A stretch of 64,000 nt of DNA from Episyrphus balteatus (Eukaryota; Arthropoda; Insecta; Diptera; Syrphidae), in assembly GCF_945859705.1 (NCBI RefSeq), contig NC_079136.1:116433028-116497027 (forward strand), in the 5' to 3' direction. Below are positions 22,380 through 33,700 of this stretch, piece by piece. The stretch's first letter is position 1; each line of letters opens with the position of its first letter. Made by a program: the position numbers and the translations under genes. Under the pieces are notes generated by a model. That model saw only the letters and a program-made list of their open reading frames with translations. It had not been told where the DNA came from and searched no databases.

Positions 22380-23330
22380 AGTGCTCAATTTTCTAAAAAT
22401 ATTCGCATTTTCTATACAAATCGATGCTCTGCTAAATTGAATTTCTTTTTCTAAAAATGGTGTACCTACTTCACTAAAATTTGTTGAGTAATTAATAAAT
22501 ATTCAACTGGAAATTTTTCGAACAAAATTAATTGGGATCGGGTCAAAATTCTGCTTTTTTAGCGAAAATTCTGTTTTTCAAAATTCTGCCTTTTCTATTC
22601 TGTTTTTCAAAATTCTTCTTTTTAAAATTCTGCCAGCATTATATCTGAACAAAAAAATTCTGCCAATTCTGTTTTTTTTATAGCATATGCACTGGCTAAA
22701 GAAAAATACACCTCATTAATGTAATTCAACATTGGTACTTTCCTAATTTTTTTTTTATTTAAGTGTCGCAAATATTTTTTGAATTCCATATACTGACTTT
22801 CTTTCAAATAAAATATGTAAACTAATTGGAACCGATGTTGTTTGATACAAAATATTCCTTTTGTTATTCAAATTTTTGAATATTCTTATTCATCTTTATT
22901 TGATAAATTAATAAATTTTTAATTATTTTCGGAAATGTTTTATATTAAAAACCTTTTCTTAATATTTTCAAATTTATTCATTTATAAAACAAAAATTAAT
23001 ACGCATTTAAAAAATGACAAATTTTCAAAGAGATGATTTTACAGAATTCTGCAATAAAATAAAAAAGGATTTGGAAAATATTAAAAAGCGCTCGCTTTTT
23101 AACATTTTCCAAACCCTTTTTTAATTTTTTGCAGAATTTTGAAAAGCAGAATTATGAAAAGCAGAATTTTGAAAAACAGAAGTTTTGAAAAACAGAATTT
23201 TGATAAAAGAATTTTGACCCCGGCAGAATTTTGACCCCAACCCAAATTAATTTTTTGAAAAAAAAAACGAAATTCTAGTAGCAGAGCACTGAATTGTATG
23301 GAAAATGAGAATATTTTTTTGGAAAATTCT
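22380..23330. repeat. Outer inverted repeat around the CAGAATTTTG element
   Basis: GCATTTTCTATACAAATCGA and GCTCTGCTAAATTGAATTTC near 22407-22446 return inverted near 23263-23315, so the palindrome extends beyond the 22525-23255 unit. A third, direct copy (TTCATACAAATTCATGCTCT) lies near 23616-23640. Confidence 0.5.
22525..23255. mobile_element. Palindromic element built from CAGAATTTTGAAAA units
   Basis: The outer arms match inverted: AAATTAATTGGGATCGGGTC near 22525 against GACCCCAACCCAAATTAATT near 23232. Inside, the left arm carries about five TTTTCAAAATTCTG units (22540-22640) and the right arm about seven inverse CAGAATTTTGAAAA units (23130-23240). A smaller hairpin sits at about 23066-23122 around AAAAAGCGCTCGCTTTTTAA. 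No ORF or clear target duplication was found; the superfamily is unknown. Confidence 0.6.
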
Positions 23331-23399
23331 TTGGAAAATGGGTCATTAATTCAATTCTTTAATTTTAGGGTTTGCCAGACTAAAAGAACTATAATTTTT

Positions 23400-23700
23400 T
23401 TTTATTTTTAAGCTAATTAAGTGCCCTACGAATCTACAAAAAAAAAAAAAAAAAAAAAACAAAAAAAAAAAATTAACAAAAAAAATTATTTTCGAAAAAA
23501 AAAAATTTTTGTTTTTCTCCAATTTTCTTGAATAATTAAATGCTTAGTTTGAGCATGGGACCCGATTTTCCGAAGAATTTTCCGAGATTTTTCAATAAAA
23601 AAAAAATATTTTTATTTTTCATACAAATTCATGCTCTGCTTCCTTAAATTTCGTTGTTCTCAAAAAATGGTGTCCTTTATTCATTATTATTATTGGAGAA
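23400..23700 (+). repeat. GCTAATTAAGTGC dispersed repeat fragment
   Basis: AGCTAATTAAGTGCCCTACG near 23410, followed by poly-A stretches and TCTTGAATAATTAAATGCT near 23527, parallels 50058-50165 (GTGCTAATTAAGTGCTTC and TCTTGAAAAATTAAGTGCT). It lies beside the large palindrome, which also has AATTAAGTGCTC at its left edge. Unknown family. Confidence 0.45.
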
Positions 23701-24710
23701 AAAAAAATGGGGAATAATTTTTTTCCTAAAATGACGGAAATTTAACAAACTATAACAACTCTTTGTACGAATAAAGACAAATTGATGAAGAAATCAATTT
23801 TTGTCAGCGTTCCACTAATTTGCTGTACCAGTGTAGATGTCTTTTTTTTTTATTTTCATGTGAAATTACATATGTATATTGAAATTGATATTTTAAAACC
23901 ATCTAGATCGGCAGAAGCGTTTGCGTTAGTCTCATAATGACAAAAATAAATCGGCAGAAGCTTCACTGAAGCCATAGGGATACAAGAGCACATTATACCC
24001 AAACTATGTATTCGAAAATATTTTAACTAAGAACCCCGATATTAAGCTGGAATATGGTACCCATATAGATTTTGTTATTATTAGTATGAGCTGTAATCTG
24101 GTACAGTAATATTTTAGTTGAAACTTGTCAAACAAAACACTTTTCGATACAAAATTAAATATCTTACAAAAACATTTTTTAATTACAAATACCGGTATTA
24201 ACTACAAAATAATTATTACAAATTTAAAGTTGAACTCAACGTTTTCCTTCTTTTATTTTTAATTTTTAGCTAAATCAGCGCAGAATAATTTAGTGCTCGT
24301 GGATAGTAATAACTTAATTAATTAGTTCTTCGAATTGTAAAGTGAATGAATTTCCTTTTATTATTTGACTTTATTATATTTCTACTTTTCATCCATAGGT
24401 TTTTATCTCAAAATTCCATCTTTTTTTTATTGTTTTCTTTTAAGATTTAATCATGTTTATGGGAAATTGGGCGGATATCGACTTGACAGGATGCAGACAA
24501 GAAAAAAATATCTGATTTTTGTTTTTTTTTTTCTTTTATTATTATTTTCTTTGTGTTTGCAAAATCCTACAATTATGATGATGATGATATAAAAATGGGA
24601 TGAAAAATATCCATCTTCTTTTTTCTTTTTTGTTCTACTAGCAATTATTTATTTTGAACAAACGAAGAAGGAGTGAAAAAGTTTAAATTAATTTGAGATG
24701 TTTTCTTCTC

Positions 24711-24743
<33 letters not shown>

Positions 24744-25278
24744 TTAAGTTTCAAATGATTCACTGAGAAGAAGTGTCAACCTTACAATAATTTAGGTCCT
24801 AGGTGAAGATGTACTTATCTGCAGTGAGGGAATACAAAAAAAAAAAAAAAAAAAAACAAAAAAAAAAAGTTTGGCCTTGAGGTTAAAATTTTTTTCGTCT
24901 TTGGTTTTGAAGAGTTTTTAAGAGAAATTGGTTTAATGTGGGGGAAGTTTTTTTTTTTTGTTCTTTAAAAAAAATTATTTATAGATAAGGTAACTTCTGG
25001 ATTAGGTGGTGTACTCCATTGTTTTTTTTTCTGTTTTGTTTGGAGAGCTTATAAGTGGTTTAGGGAATTTTAATTTGGTTAAGATAATATTTAGAGGGAT
25101 GGATTTTTTTTTCCAAATTTAGATCAAAATGTGTTGGCAACGATTGAAATCAAAGTTAAGAAAGTTATAAAAGACTTGGGAGGGATGAAAAATTTCATGT
25201 TTGGGCAATGAAAAAAAAAAATATTTCTATTAAAAGAAAAAAAAAAAAATTGTTAAAAAAAAATTGTTGGGTTGCTAA
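23700..25278. other. AT-rich non-coding DNA with long homopolymers
   Basis: No gene was found. Long runs include poly-T at about 24711-24742 and poly-A at about 24837-24868. A trinucleotide ATG/GAT run lies near 24573-24590. Confidence 0.5.
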
Positions 25279-25281
25279 TTA

Positions 25282-25786
25282 CACTGGTCAACAAAATTAA
25301 ACTTTTTTTTTTTGTTACAGAAACCAAGGTATACTTTTCTATAGGTTTTTAGTGTGCTGAGCTCGAATCCTAAGTCAGAAAAATTCTATCACATCACGTT
25401 TTTGAGATAATCCGGTTAGAAAATCGAAAATGCCGCTTTATACTAGTTTTCGGGATTATTTCTTAGCGTTTGGTTATTTGTTTTAAATAAATTTGTAACG
25501 TTTTCTAAAAAAACTAAATTTTGTTTTTCTAAATCTGTTTAAATCTCTTTTCTTCTTCTATATATCTCATGTTTATTTGCTTTTAATAGTAAATCTCAAA
25601 AAGTTCTTTTCCAATCGCTTTCAAATTTTGACAAAATTTTGTTCTTTTAGAAACCGTTACAAATTTATTTAAAACAAATAACCAAACGCTAAGAAATAAT
25701 CTCGGAAACTGGTAAAAAGCGGCATTTTCTAATCGGATTATCTCAAAAACGTGATATGATCGTAACAAAAACCTTGTTGAACAGTG
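25282..25786. mobile_element. CACTGGTCAACA MITE, 505 bp, TTA target duplication
   Basis: This is the best-preserved copy of the family seen in part at 5.1-5.6 and 46.4-46.6 kb. The ends CACTGGTCAACAAA and, inverted, CACTGTTCAACAAGG are followed inward by long inverted arms, including ATTATTTCTTAGCGTTTGG near 25460 and its inverse near 25684. TTA flanks both sides (25279-25281 and 25787-25789). A 3-bp TTA duplication suggests a PIF/Harbinger-type source. The minus-strand ORF inside is not protein-like. Confidence 0.75.
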
Positions 25787-26077
25787 TTATTCTTTTAGTT
25801 CTTTTAAGAACTTAAAAGTATTTTTCTAGTAAGATTTATAAAATTCTATATTTTTTTAAAATTCAAAGGCTTTAAATGTTTATTTTTTTTAAATCTATTT
25901 AAATTTATGGAATTGGAAAGAAATAGACTAATAAATTTGGTTTTTTGAAACAAGCCATAAATATTTTAAGTAGCACTTGTTTAAAATACAAGTGGCCAAA
26001 CTTGAAATTTAGTTATGGTTTATATTCAACTTTTATTTATTAAACTATTTTCCATGAACTTGTTAAATAATGTCTAT

Positions 26078-26104
26078 TTTTTTAACTTTTATTTCAGGTA
26101 CGTA
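26078..26104 (+). promoter_or_regulatory. Candidate recursive-splicing ratchet point
   Basis: TTTTTTTAACTTTTATTTCAG ends at 26097 and is followed at once by GTACGT (26098-26103). This is a good acceptor fused to a fair donor. A second donor-like GTAAGT begins at 26132, so a 34-nt micro-exon (26098-26131) is an alternative reading. Inferred only. Confidence 0.35.
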
Positions 26105-26587
26105 TCAGCATTTCAAGTCTATAATAAATGAGTAAGTTTTTATTTTATTTTACAAACATCCTTGTAAATTGACCTTTATAATTATGCTTTTATTTATTAT
26201 AAAACTTATTAACCTTGACTTTTGAAATAAAATTGTGGGCGATTTGAACTTGTGGTGTCATCCAACCAATGTATCTAATTTTAAATTTCATTTAAAATTG
26301 TTTGAAGTACCTACTTTTCTACTCTTGTATGTATCGAAGAAAAAAAATACAAACGACCTTCTGCTGACTGTTTCAATGTCAGATAGCATTAATAGAACAA
26401 ACTCTGCTCCTGATAGCAATTTAAAAAAGGACTTTTGGAGGATAAATTAATATAATGAGAGATTAACATTCTATAATACCATTATGGACGAGTAGAATAG
26501 TTTTCTGAGTTAACTTTTACCTGAAATGGTTTTTATTATTGGTAAAGATAATTTTCTAAAAAATAACTAAATACAAATAAAATAAAT

Positions 26588-28135
26588 TGCACGACTGGGG
26601 TCGCACGTACTTGCTCTTATGGTAAAAGTTACTCTAATGTTAAAGCTTTTCATTGAACAAAATAAGGTATATCTATGATATTTTCACGGAATTTCATAAG
26701 TGGGAAAAAAATAAAATCTTTTTTGTAAATAATTAAATACCGTTTTAAATGATCTTTTACAAAAAATAAGTATGCCATTTTATTTCTTGTATAAAAAAGG
26801 AAATTTTTAGAAAAATTTTTTCGAAAATTGTTAAAGCCGTTTTTTAAAAAAATAATTTTTTATATACAGGGTGTCCCAAAAGTAATGGATCAAACGAAAT
26901 ATGCTGATTGGTCAACTTTAGGGCTCTCAGAATTCGGTAACTTGTTCATCCCAAATCCTTACGGTTTTCGATTTAATGCAGTTTTTGTGAAATTTCGAAA
27001 ACCTCCGACTGTTCAACAGTATTTTGCTTCCTCCGCTCATAATTGATTTTTGTTTTTTACAATTCTTTCACTAAAATATTGCCTAATAATAAGAAATAAT
27101 TAATTAATCAAAAAATTTTTTATTTCATACGCCATTTTGCTGCAAATTAATTAACAGTTCCATGTTTTATAAAAACTCAATTTCTTTCTTTTATTTCAGA
27201 GCAACAACCTGAAAAAAATTTGTATGGTGTGGCACTGGTTTATAATTTTGAAAACTTGCCGTGTTATTGTAGTTTTCAAAAATGTATAAAAATTTCCAAA
27301 GTTGAAATAAGAACAAAAGATATTACAATTCGAATGCAAAAAAAAAGACGTTTTCAGAGCAAAATAACAAACAAAAATCGAGGCTTTTATTCAAAATGAA
27401 ATAAACAAACAACAGTCGAGAAAATGTGTTTATTTTTCTTTGTTGTTTTTCTCTGAAAAGCCCTGTTTTGTTGCTTTTAAATTGAAATATCTTCAGTTCT
27501 AACTTCAACTTTGGAAACTTTTATACATTTTTGAAAACTGCAATAACACGGCAAGTTTTCAAAATAATAAACCAGTGCCACACCATACAAATTTTTTTCA
27601 GGTTGTTGCTCTGAAATAAAAGAAAGAAATTGAGTTTTTATAAAACATGGAACTGTTAATTAATTTGCAGCAAAATGGCGTATGAAATGAAAAATATTTT
27701 GATTAATTAATTATTTCTTATTATTAGGCAATGTTTTAGTGAAAGAATTGTGAAAAACAAAAATCAATTATGAGCGGAATAAGCAAAATACTGTTGCAAA
27801 GTCGGGATTTTTCGAAATTTCACAAAAACTGTATTAAATCGAAAACCGTAAGGATTTGGGATGAACAAGTTACCAAATTCTGGGAGCCCTAAAGTTGGCC
27901 TATCAGCATATTTCGTTTGATCCATTACTTTTGGGACACCCTGTATAGGTATACAAAATTTCTAACATTTTTCAAAAAAAAAAGTTGGTATGCCATTTTG
28001 AAGAAATAAATAATTTACACATAAAAACGGAATTTCAAAATTTTTTACCAACCCGTTTCCAAAAAATTGATTTTTCAAAAAAAAATTTTGAAATATTTTT
28101 TAAAAATTAAAAAATGTGTTTTTTGAAAAATTTTA
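26588..28135 (+). mobile_element. Helentron-like element, interrupted by a mariner MITE
   Basis: The left part, 26588-26866, starts TGCACGACTGGGGTCGCACG, then ACTTGCTCTTATGG, and runs to AAAAATAATTTTTTATATA. The right part, 27946 to about 28135, continues where the 29481 copy does (TTTCTAACATTTTTC, GCCATTTTGAAGAAATAA). The 1,077-bp element between them is a separate insertion at TA. The copy ends early, without the GACA run or the terminal hairpin; more family-like sequence reappears at about 28390-28590. Confidence 0.65.
26867..27943. mobile_element. Mariner-type foldback element, 1,077 bp, TA target duplication
   Basis: The ends CAGGGTGTCCCAAAAGTAAT and its inverse are identical over 20 bp, and the arms remain inverted copies for about 510 bp each, meeting at about 27395-27430. 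Almost the whole element is one palindrome. TA lies on both sides (26865-26866 and 27944-27945), as in Tc1/mariner elements. No transposase is present; the short frame at 26828-27046 is read from an arm. Its position inside the Helentron-like copy dates it as the younger insertion. Confidence 0.9.
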
Positions 28136-28389
28136 AGTCATATGCATAATTACACGAAAATTGAAATGTCCTTAAAAGTTTTGCAAATTTATTGCTGACA
28201 TATTTTTAACTTAAAAAATTTAACCTACTAAATATTTTGTCGATAACTATTAAATGGAGGTAAATTATGTTAACTTATGTTAACCATAAGTTGAAAGGAA
28301 TATTAAATATTTTTTAAAAACTTTATATAAAAATAATTTTAATTTAATTTGTAATTAGTTTTATAAGAAATGTAAAAATGTAAGTCAAT

Positions 28390-28590
28390 TTTACAGTTAA
28401 TAAAGTATGCCATTTGATTTTTTATATAACGAAGACTTTACAAAAATTTTGTTTGAAAATTAAATTTATTTTTTGCACCTATATAAAATTTTTGGAAAAT
28501 TTTCAAAAAAAAAAAATTGATAAGCCGTTTTGAAGAGAGTATAAAAAAATTGACATAAAACTGAATGAGTCACGATTTTTTTTTGAATAT
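28390..28590 (+). mobile_element. Helentron-like fragment
   Basis: AAAGTATGCCATTTGATTTT and, further on, ATATAAAATTTTTGG with AAAAATTGATAAGCCGTTTTG follow the block order of the copy at 29481-30484. There are no ends. It abuts the next element at 28592. Confidence 0.4.
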
Positions 28591-29480
28591 ACACTGAAAA
28601 TAATAAATTTCGTAAAATTACGAAAATCCTTTCATACACTACATTTTCGTTGGCCCAACGAAACTTTCGTTGGCTCAACGAAAATATGTAATTTTTCGTA
28701 ATATGAAAACCTTCATCAATTAATGAAAACGTTTCATACAATTTTTCTCCCTTTTTAGTGCCAAAAAATCCAATTCAATGAAAAGATTCATCAATTAACG
28801 AAAAATTTCATACTCATTTTAAAGAATGAAAATAAGAATTTTTTCCTTACTTTATCAAAGTTTTAATTAAGTAACGAAAATATTCATAAACTTATGAAAA
28901 TCTTCATATACTAATGAAATATTACATTGGCTTATGAAAAAATACATCAGTTAACGAAAAAAAATCGTTGCCTTACAAAAAAAAAAAAAAAAAAAATCAA
29001 AAAAAAAGGTAGACTTGTGTACATTTCTGTTTTAATATTGAAAATTTAATCTTGTTGGATATAGTTCACATTAGGTTTTTGTTTAAAAATCCATTTAAGT
29101 AAAGCTGAATATAAACAATATTTGCGTATTGACAAGGTGTCTCACGATAAGTCAGTCAACTGATGAGTCCAAGTGAGTTCCACCGTGATAAACGCCAATT
29201 TTTTGTTTGGACTATTAAATCAATGATTTAACAGGTCCAATTAAATATTTATAAAAAGAAAAATGAATGAAAAAATTCGTAGGTTAACGAAAAAAATCGT
29301 TACTCTACGAAAAGAATGTAAGAATAATCTACTAAAAAAATAATTAATTCAACGAAAAGTTTCGTTAGCTAACGAATATTTTTTCGTAATTTAATTAAAA
29401 TATTCATAAAATTTACGAAAAACTTCGTTAGCTTACGAATGTTTTAATTAAATTTTACGTTAATTGATGAAAAATAAATT

Positions 29481-30299
29481 GCACGACTGGGGTCGCACGT
29501 ACTTGCTCTTATGGTAAAAGTTACTCTAATGTTAAAGTTTTTTATTGAACAAAATTAGGGAAAATTTGACATTTTCACGGAATTTCGTTAGTGGTACAAA
29601 AAAAAATAAAATCCGTTTTTATAAATAATAAAATACCGTTTTAAATGATCTTTTACAAAAAACAAAGTATGCCATTTTATTTCTAGTATAAAAAGGAATT
29701 TTTAGAAAAAAATTTTCGAAAATCGTTAGAGCCGTTTTTTAAAAAAATAATTTTTTATATATAAAAATTTTCTAACATTTTTCAAAAAAAAAGTTGATAT
29801 GCAATTTTGAATAAATAATTAATTTACACATAAAAACACCAACCGTTTCCAAAAAATTGATTTTTCAAAAAAAAATTTTGAAATATTTTTTAAAAATCCA
29901 AAAATGTGGTTTTTGAAAAATTTAAAATTTTTTTAAATAATGATTGATTAAACGTTTCTGTATTAAAAATTTGGTCGAAATCTGTTATGTCGTTTATGAG
30001 AAATTCATAAATCAAAAAAACCGTTCTATGGCAGGTACCGTTGATAACGGTACAAAAAATATTTTTTTTATTGTCGAAGAAGGCTCTTATCTGTAACAGT
30101 AAGCAGAAAAATTTTAATCAAAATCGTTAGAGCCGTTTTTGAAATAAATCAACTTTTCTGTTTCCGTTATATGACAGGTACCGTTAGTTTTGGTCCTAAA
30201 AAAAAAACTTCAATTTCTCCTCTAGAGAATCACTCAAAACTGTTAACTACCAAGTTTAAAGAAAATCCCTTCAGTAGTTTAGGATGTAGCTCGAGGTTC

Positions 30300-30362
<63 letters not shown>

Positions 30363-30484
30363 ATTGCCGGACCCACTTTTTTGGCATTCTCCGTCATCGT
30401 AATGTCATGTAAAATTGTTATCTCGAGTTCGATTTTTTTTACGAATCCTAAACTTGCCCTATAGTACCTATATCGCAAGTAAAA
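29481..30484 (+). mobile_element. Helentron-like (DINE-1/HINE-type) element, most complete copy
   Basis: It starts TGCACGACTGGGGTCGCACG with ACTTGCTCTTATGG just inside. The body contains AGAGCCGTTTTTTAAAAAAA. A GACA run fills 30303-30361, followed by AATTGCCGGACCCACTTTTT and TCGTAATGTCATG. The end is a hairpin: ACTTGC (30452-30457) pairs with GCAAGT (30475-30480), then AAAA. The subterminal ACTTGC near the start mirrors the terminal hairpin, as in Helentron-associated elements. ORFs over the GACA run on both strands are repeat translations, not genes. Confidence 0.65.
30303..30361 (+). repeat. (GACA)n microsatellite inside the Helentron-like element
   Basis: About 14 tetranucleotide units of CAGA/GACA with one GACG variant near the start. 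The position, shortly before the 3' end, is shared with the shorter run at 21417-21441 and the remnant at about 40306-40320, so it is part of the element's structure. Confidence 0.9.
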
Positions 30485-30705
30485 TTCGTAAAGTGATGTA
30501 AAAATTCATTAATTCTCGATCAAAAATTTTTATGAAAAATTTCATTAAAATACGAAAGTTTTCGTTAATTGATGAAGTTCTTCATTAACGTATGAAAGCC
30601 ATTTCGTTGAGCCAATTAAATTTTTCATCGGCTGAAAATTAATTAAATTTTCGTTGGCTCAACGAATTTTTTCGTTGTATTTACGTAAGGATTTGGTTCA
30701 GTGTA

Positions 30706-33700
30706 GGCAGTGTTCATCGATTTATAAGACATTATCACGTCAAAACATTTTCTTATAAATTTAAAGGTTAGGTATTTCAAAAAATTACCAACAGCCAATT
30801 TGGTCTATTTTTTTCAATTCAAAAACTTGTGACTCATTGAAGAACTAGCTAAAAAATACAATCTACGAAATAGTTTACAGCTGGTTTAAGTAAAAAAAAC
30901 CGGTTTGATCAGTAAGATATAAAGTTCTTAATCAAAAGGTATGTATTAAAAAATTGAATACCACTCTGTTTTCTTATTATTCATATACCTACTCAATTCA
31001 ATTCATCAGTCTTTTTAAGCACAATTAGCACAAACGAATATCATCCAACTGACGCATAAACACAAAAACAAATAACAACTTAAATGTTTCCAAGGACCTC
31101 ATTGAGGACAACTTTTTAAAAGCAAAAGAAAATTCTCTTTTAAATTATCACAATTCTAAATGGTTCGTTTTTATTTTTGTTCAAAGCCCCTTGGCACTTT
31201 TACAAGGTTATATTCTTCTAATTACCACTTAAAAAAAGAAGACAATATTCATCAAAAACAACACTGATTTCGCATTGTGTCAAATGAATCTTTTAGCAGT
31301 GGCAATGCAGTTTCCCCATCAAAGTTGTCTCTCTTCTTTTTTATAAAAGACACAAGACTAGAATGCCAATAAAAAAAAAAAATATTTAAAAAAAGCAACA
31401 AAATAATCTCAATGCACAGAAAAACACTCGTTAACATCAAGGATCAAACAGAAGCAAAAAAAAAAAAAAAAATAAAGAGGTCTCTTCTTCAAACACAACA
31501 TTGTATTCTAAAAACAGAGAGTGTTTGTGCCTTGAAGCACAACAATTCAAATGAAAATCACAGCGACAAGAAGAGATGACAGGATCCAACAGAGAAACCT
31601 TTGTATTTTTTATGCACTTTGAATCCTTTTTTTATTGCTTTTATCTTCTTCTTTGTTTTTTTTTTGTTAAAGAACTTGCGCATCAAGCATTGACATTTTG
31701 TATATATTAAATTAATTCATTAATTAATTAAAAATGACATTAAATTGCATCCACACCTACACAAGACAAAAAAAAAAAAAAAAAAAACAACACACTCGCA
31801 CTTTGTCTTTGTCATCCATATTCAAGGCGTGTCCTTTTTTTTCTGGATTTAAATTCAATTTATTTATTTATTTTCTGTTTGTTTGTGAAATCCTTTGCAT
31901 CCATCGTCATCCTTAATCAGGATCAAATTCAATAAGATTAACATCGAGGCTGGATATGCTGGTGCTTTGTCGGTCAAAAGTGTCCTTTTTTTTTTGCATT
32001 GTTTATTATATTGATGTCCTTTTTCTGGTGGAAACCTTTTTTCCATGTTACTGTGTTTAAAGTATCCCTTATGACGATCAGTTAAATCGTTTTTGAGGGA
32101 TATCCTTAAGTGAGTGAATTTGCATTTTGCACAAAAAAAAAAAAAAGAAAATGAAAAGAAAAAGAAAATCCTCACATAAAAGAGGATGATGGCTTTTCAG
32201 TATGAAGGAAGTTTAAACAACATTTTGTGCGTAAATATCACAAATTTACTCCCACACACAGCAGAAAAGACTCTCACAAAAAGGAGATAATACACGATTT
32301 AAGGACATCCTTTCAATTCCCTGAATTACTCTTATTTCAATTACAGATACCATACACACACATATTTTTGAGAGGCCTTAGAGGACTTTTCAACAAACGC
32401 ACAGGACATTCAGTATTTTTTTTTTTTTTTCATTTTTTTTTGAAAATAAATTTCATCATTATCCTGATGTGGTAGGAAGTGTATGTTTGGTACTTAAACC
32501 ACAAAATCCTGCTTCATCTTCTTCTTCTCTGCTTCCCTTGGTTAAGCATCACACACTTTTAAGTTAGAGAGTGGTGAATGTACGTTTTAAACACATTCCT
32601 GCGCATCCTTGAAAATTTTAAGAACGACCAGACAACCAACCACATCATTTACTGAAGGACACACAAAAAAAAAATTTAATTTCCTTTTAAGGATATTTCC
32701 ACATTCCCCCCCCCCCCCCCCCCAATACATATATGGAAAGTAAATTATACCCTCTCTCTGTCTATATGGTAGTTGTTGGTTAGTCATGTTCGTCCTTTAG
32801 CATCAAAATGTATGTATATAAGGTCCTTTAACTAGCTATATGGATGCTCTGGGCAAAATGATAATCTATGGATATTTGCGCCATGAAATTGAGTGTTGAT
32901 TAGAAATTGTGGTGACAAAGGTGAAATTTTCCTTTTCCTTTCGTTTTTCATCCTATCAACATGGTCGCACACTGCTGGCTGACCACCATCCAGAGAGGAG
33001 ACATCACACGCACACGCTTCAAAGACATTTCAGGCTCTTTAATACGAGACTTGATGATGTCCTTTGAATTGCCTGTTTTCTTGGATATTTTCTAGAGACT
33101 CGTCTGGGATGGTCAATATACTCTCTATTCTATATCAACCTAATATAACACACAAAACGTGTGTTTATTTTTGTTAAGATGATGCTCTATATATGTTGTG
33201 GTGTTTCGTCCTTGAATATAAGTTTTCAGATTAAGAGGTGCGAGTGGTGTGTATTGCCTGCTCCTGTCAATCAAGTAGATATTATAGGTCAAGTTAAGGG
33301 AAAGATATAAGAAGTGAATTAGGTGCTTAAGGTGAAATAGTACGAGTATATGCCTTTTGATTGCTTTAAGCTGGCTTCAGATGTTTTCTTTAGATTTTGC
33401 TGGTTGCCTTCTTAATGTGAGTGTGTGCGTGTGTGTGTTTGTTTAAGGAGATCAAATTTCTTGCTGGCTGCTTTAAGAAGAAGACAAAGGAGACGGGAGA
33501 AGAAGAAGAAGCAAAAACATAAAGGTTGATACTTTATATATACCTATATATAATAATGTCAAAAAGAGACAGTGTTTATACGTTGATCTTTTAATAGTGA
33601 AAGACCATCAGGTGTTAAATAAATTCATTGAGAGATTATGCAGGCGGAGAAGCATGTTGTTTATAGATTAGGGCGCTTTTAACACGTTAATTAAGTCTCC

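Larger units (their letters stand above)
28592..30703. mobile_element. CACTGAA MITE-like element made of short palindromic motifs, TA-flanked
   Basis: The ends CACTGAAAATAATAAATTTC and, inverted, CACTGAACCAAATCCTTACG are flanked by TA (28590-28591 and 30704-30705). Between them the sequence repeats CGAAA, TTCATNNNNTTATGAAAA and GTTGGCTCAACGAAA-type words in both orientations. A Helentron-like element (29481-30484) sits inside and accounts for about half of the length; without it the host element would be about 1.1 kb. The TA duplication is only 2 bp, so the superfamily call (Tc1/mariner-like) is weak. Confidence 0.6.

Noticed and set aside
30171..30478. ORFs on both strands over the GACA run
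   Set aside because: Arg-Gln-Thr-Asp and Val-Cys-Leu-Ser cycles come from the tetranucleotide repeat inside a Helentron-like element.
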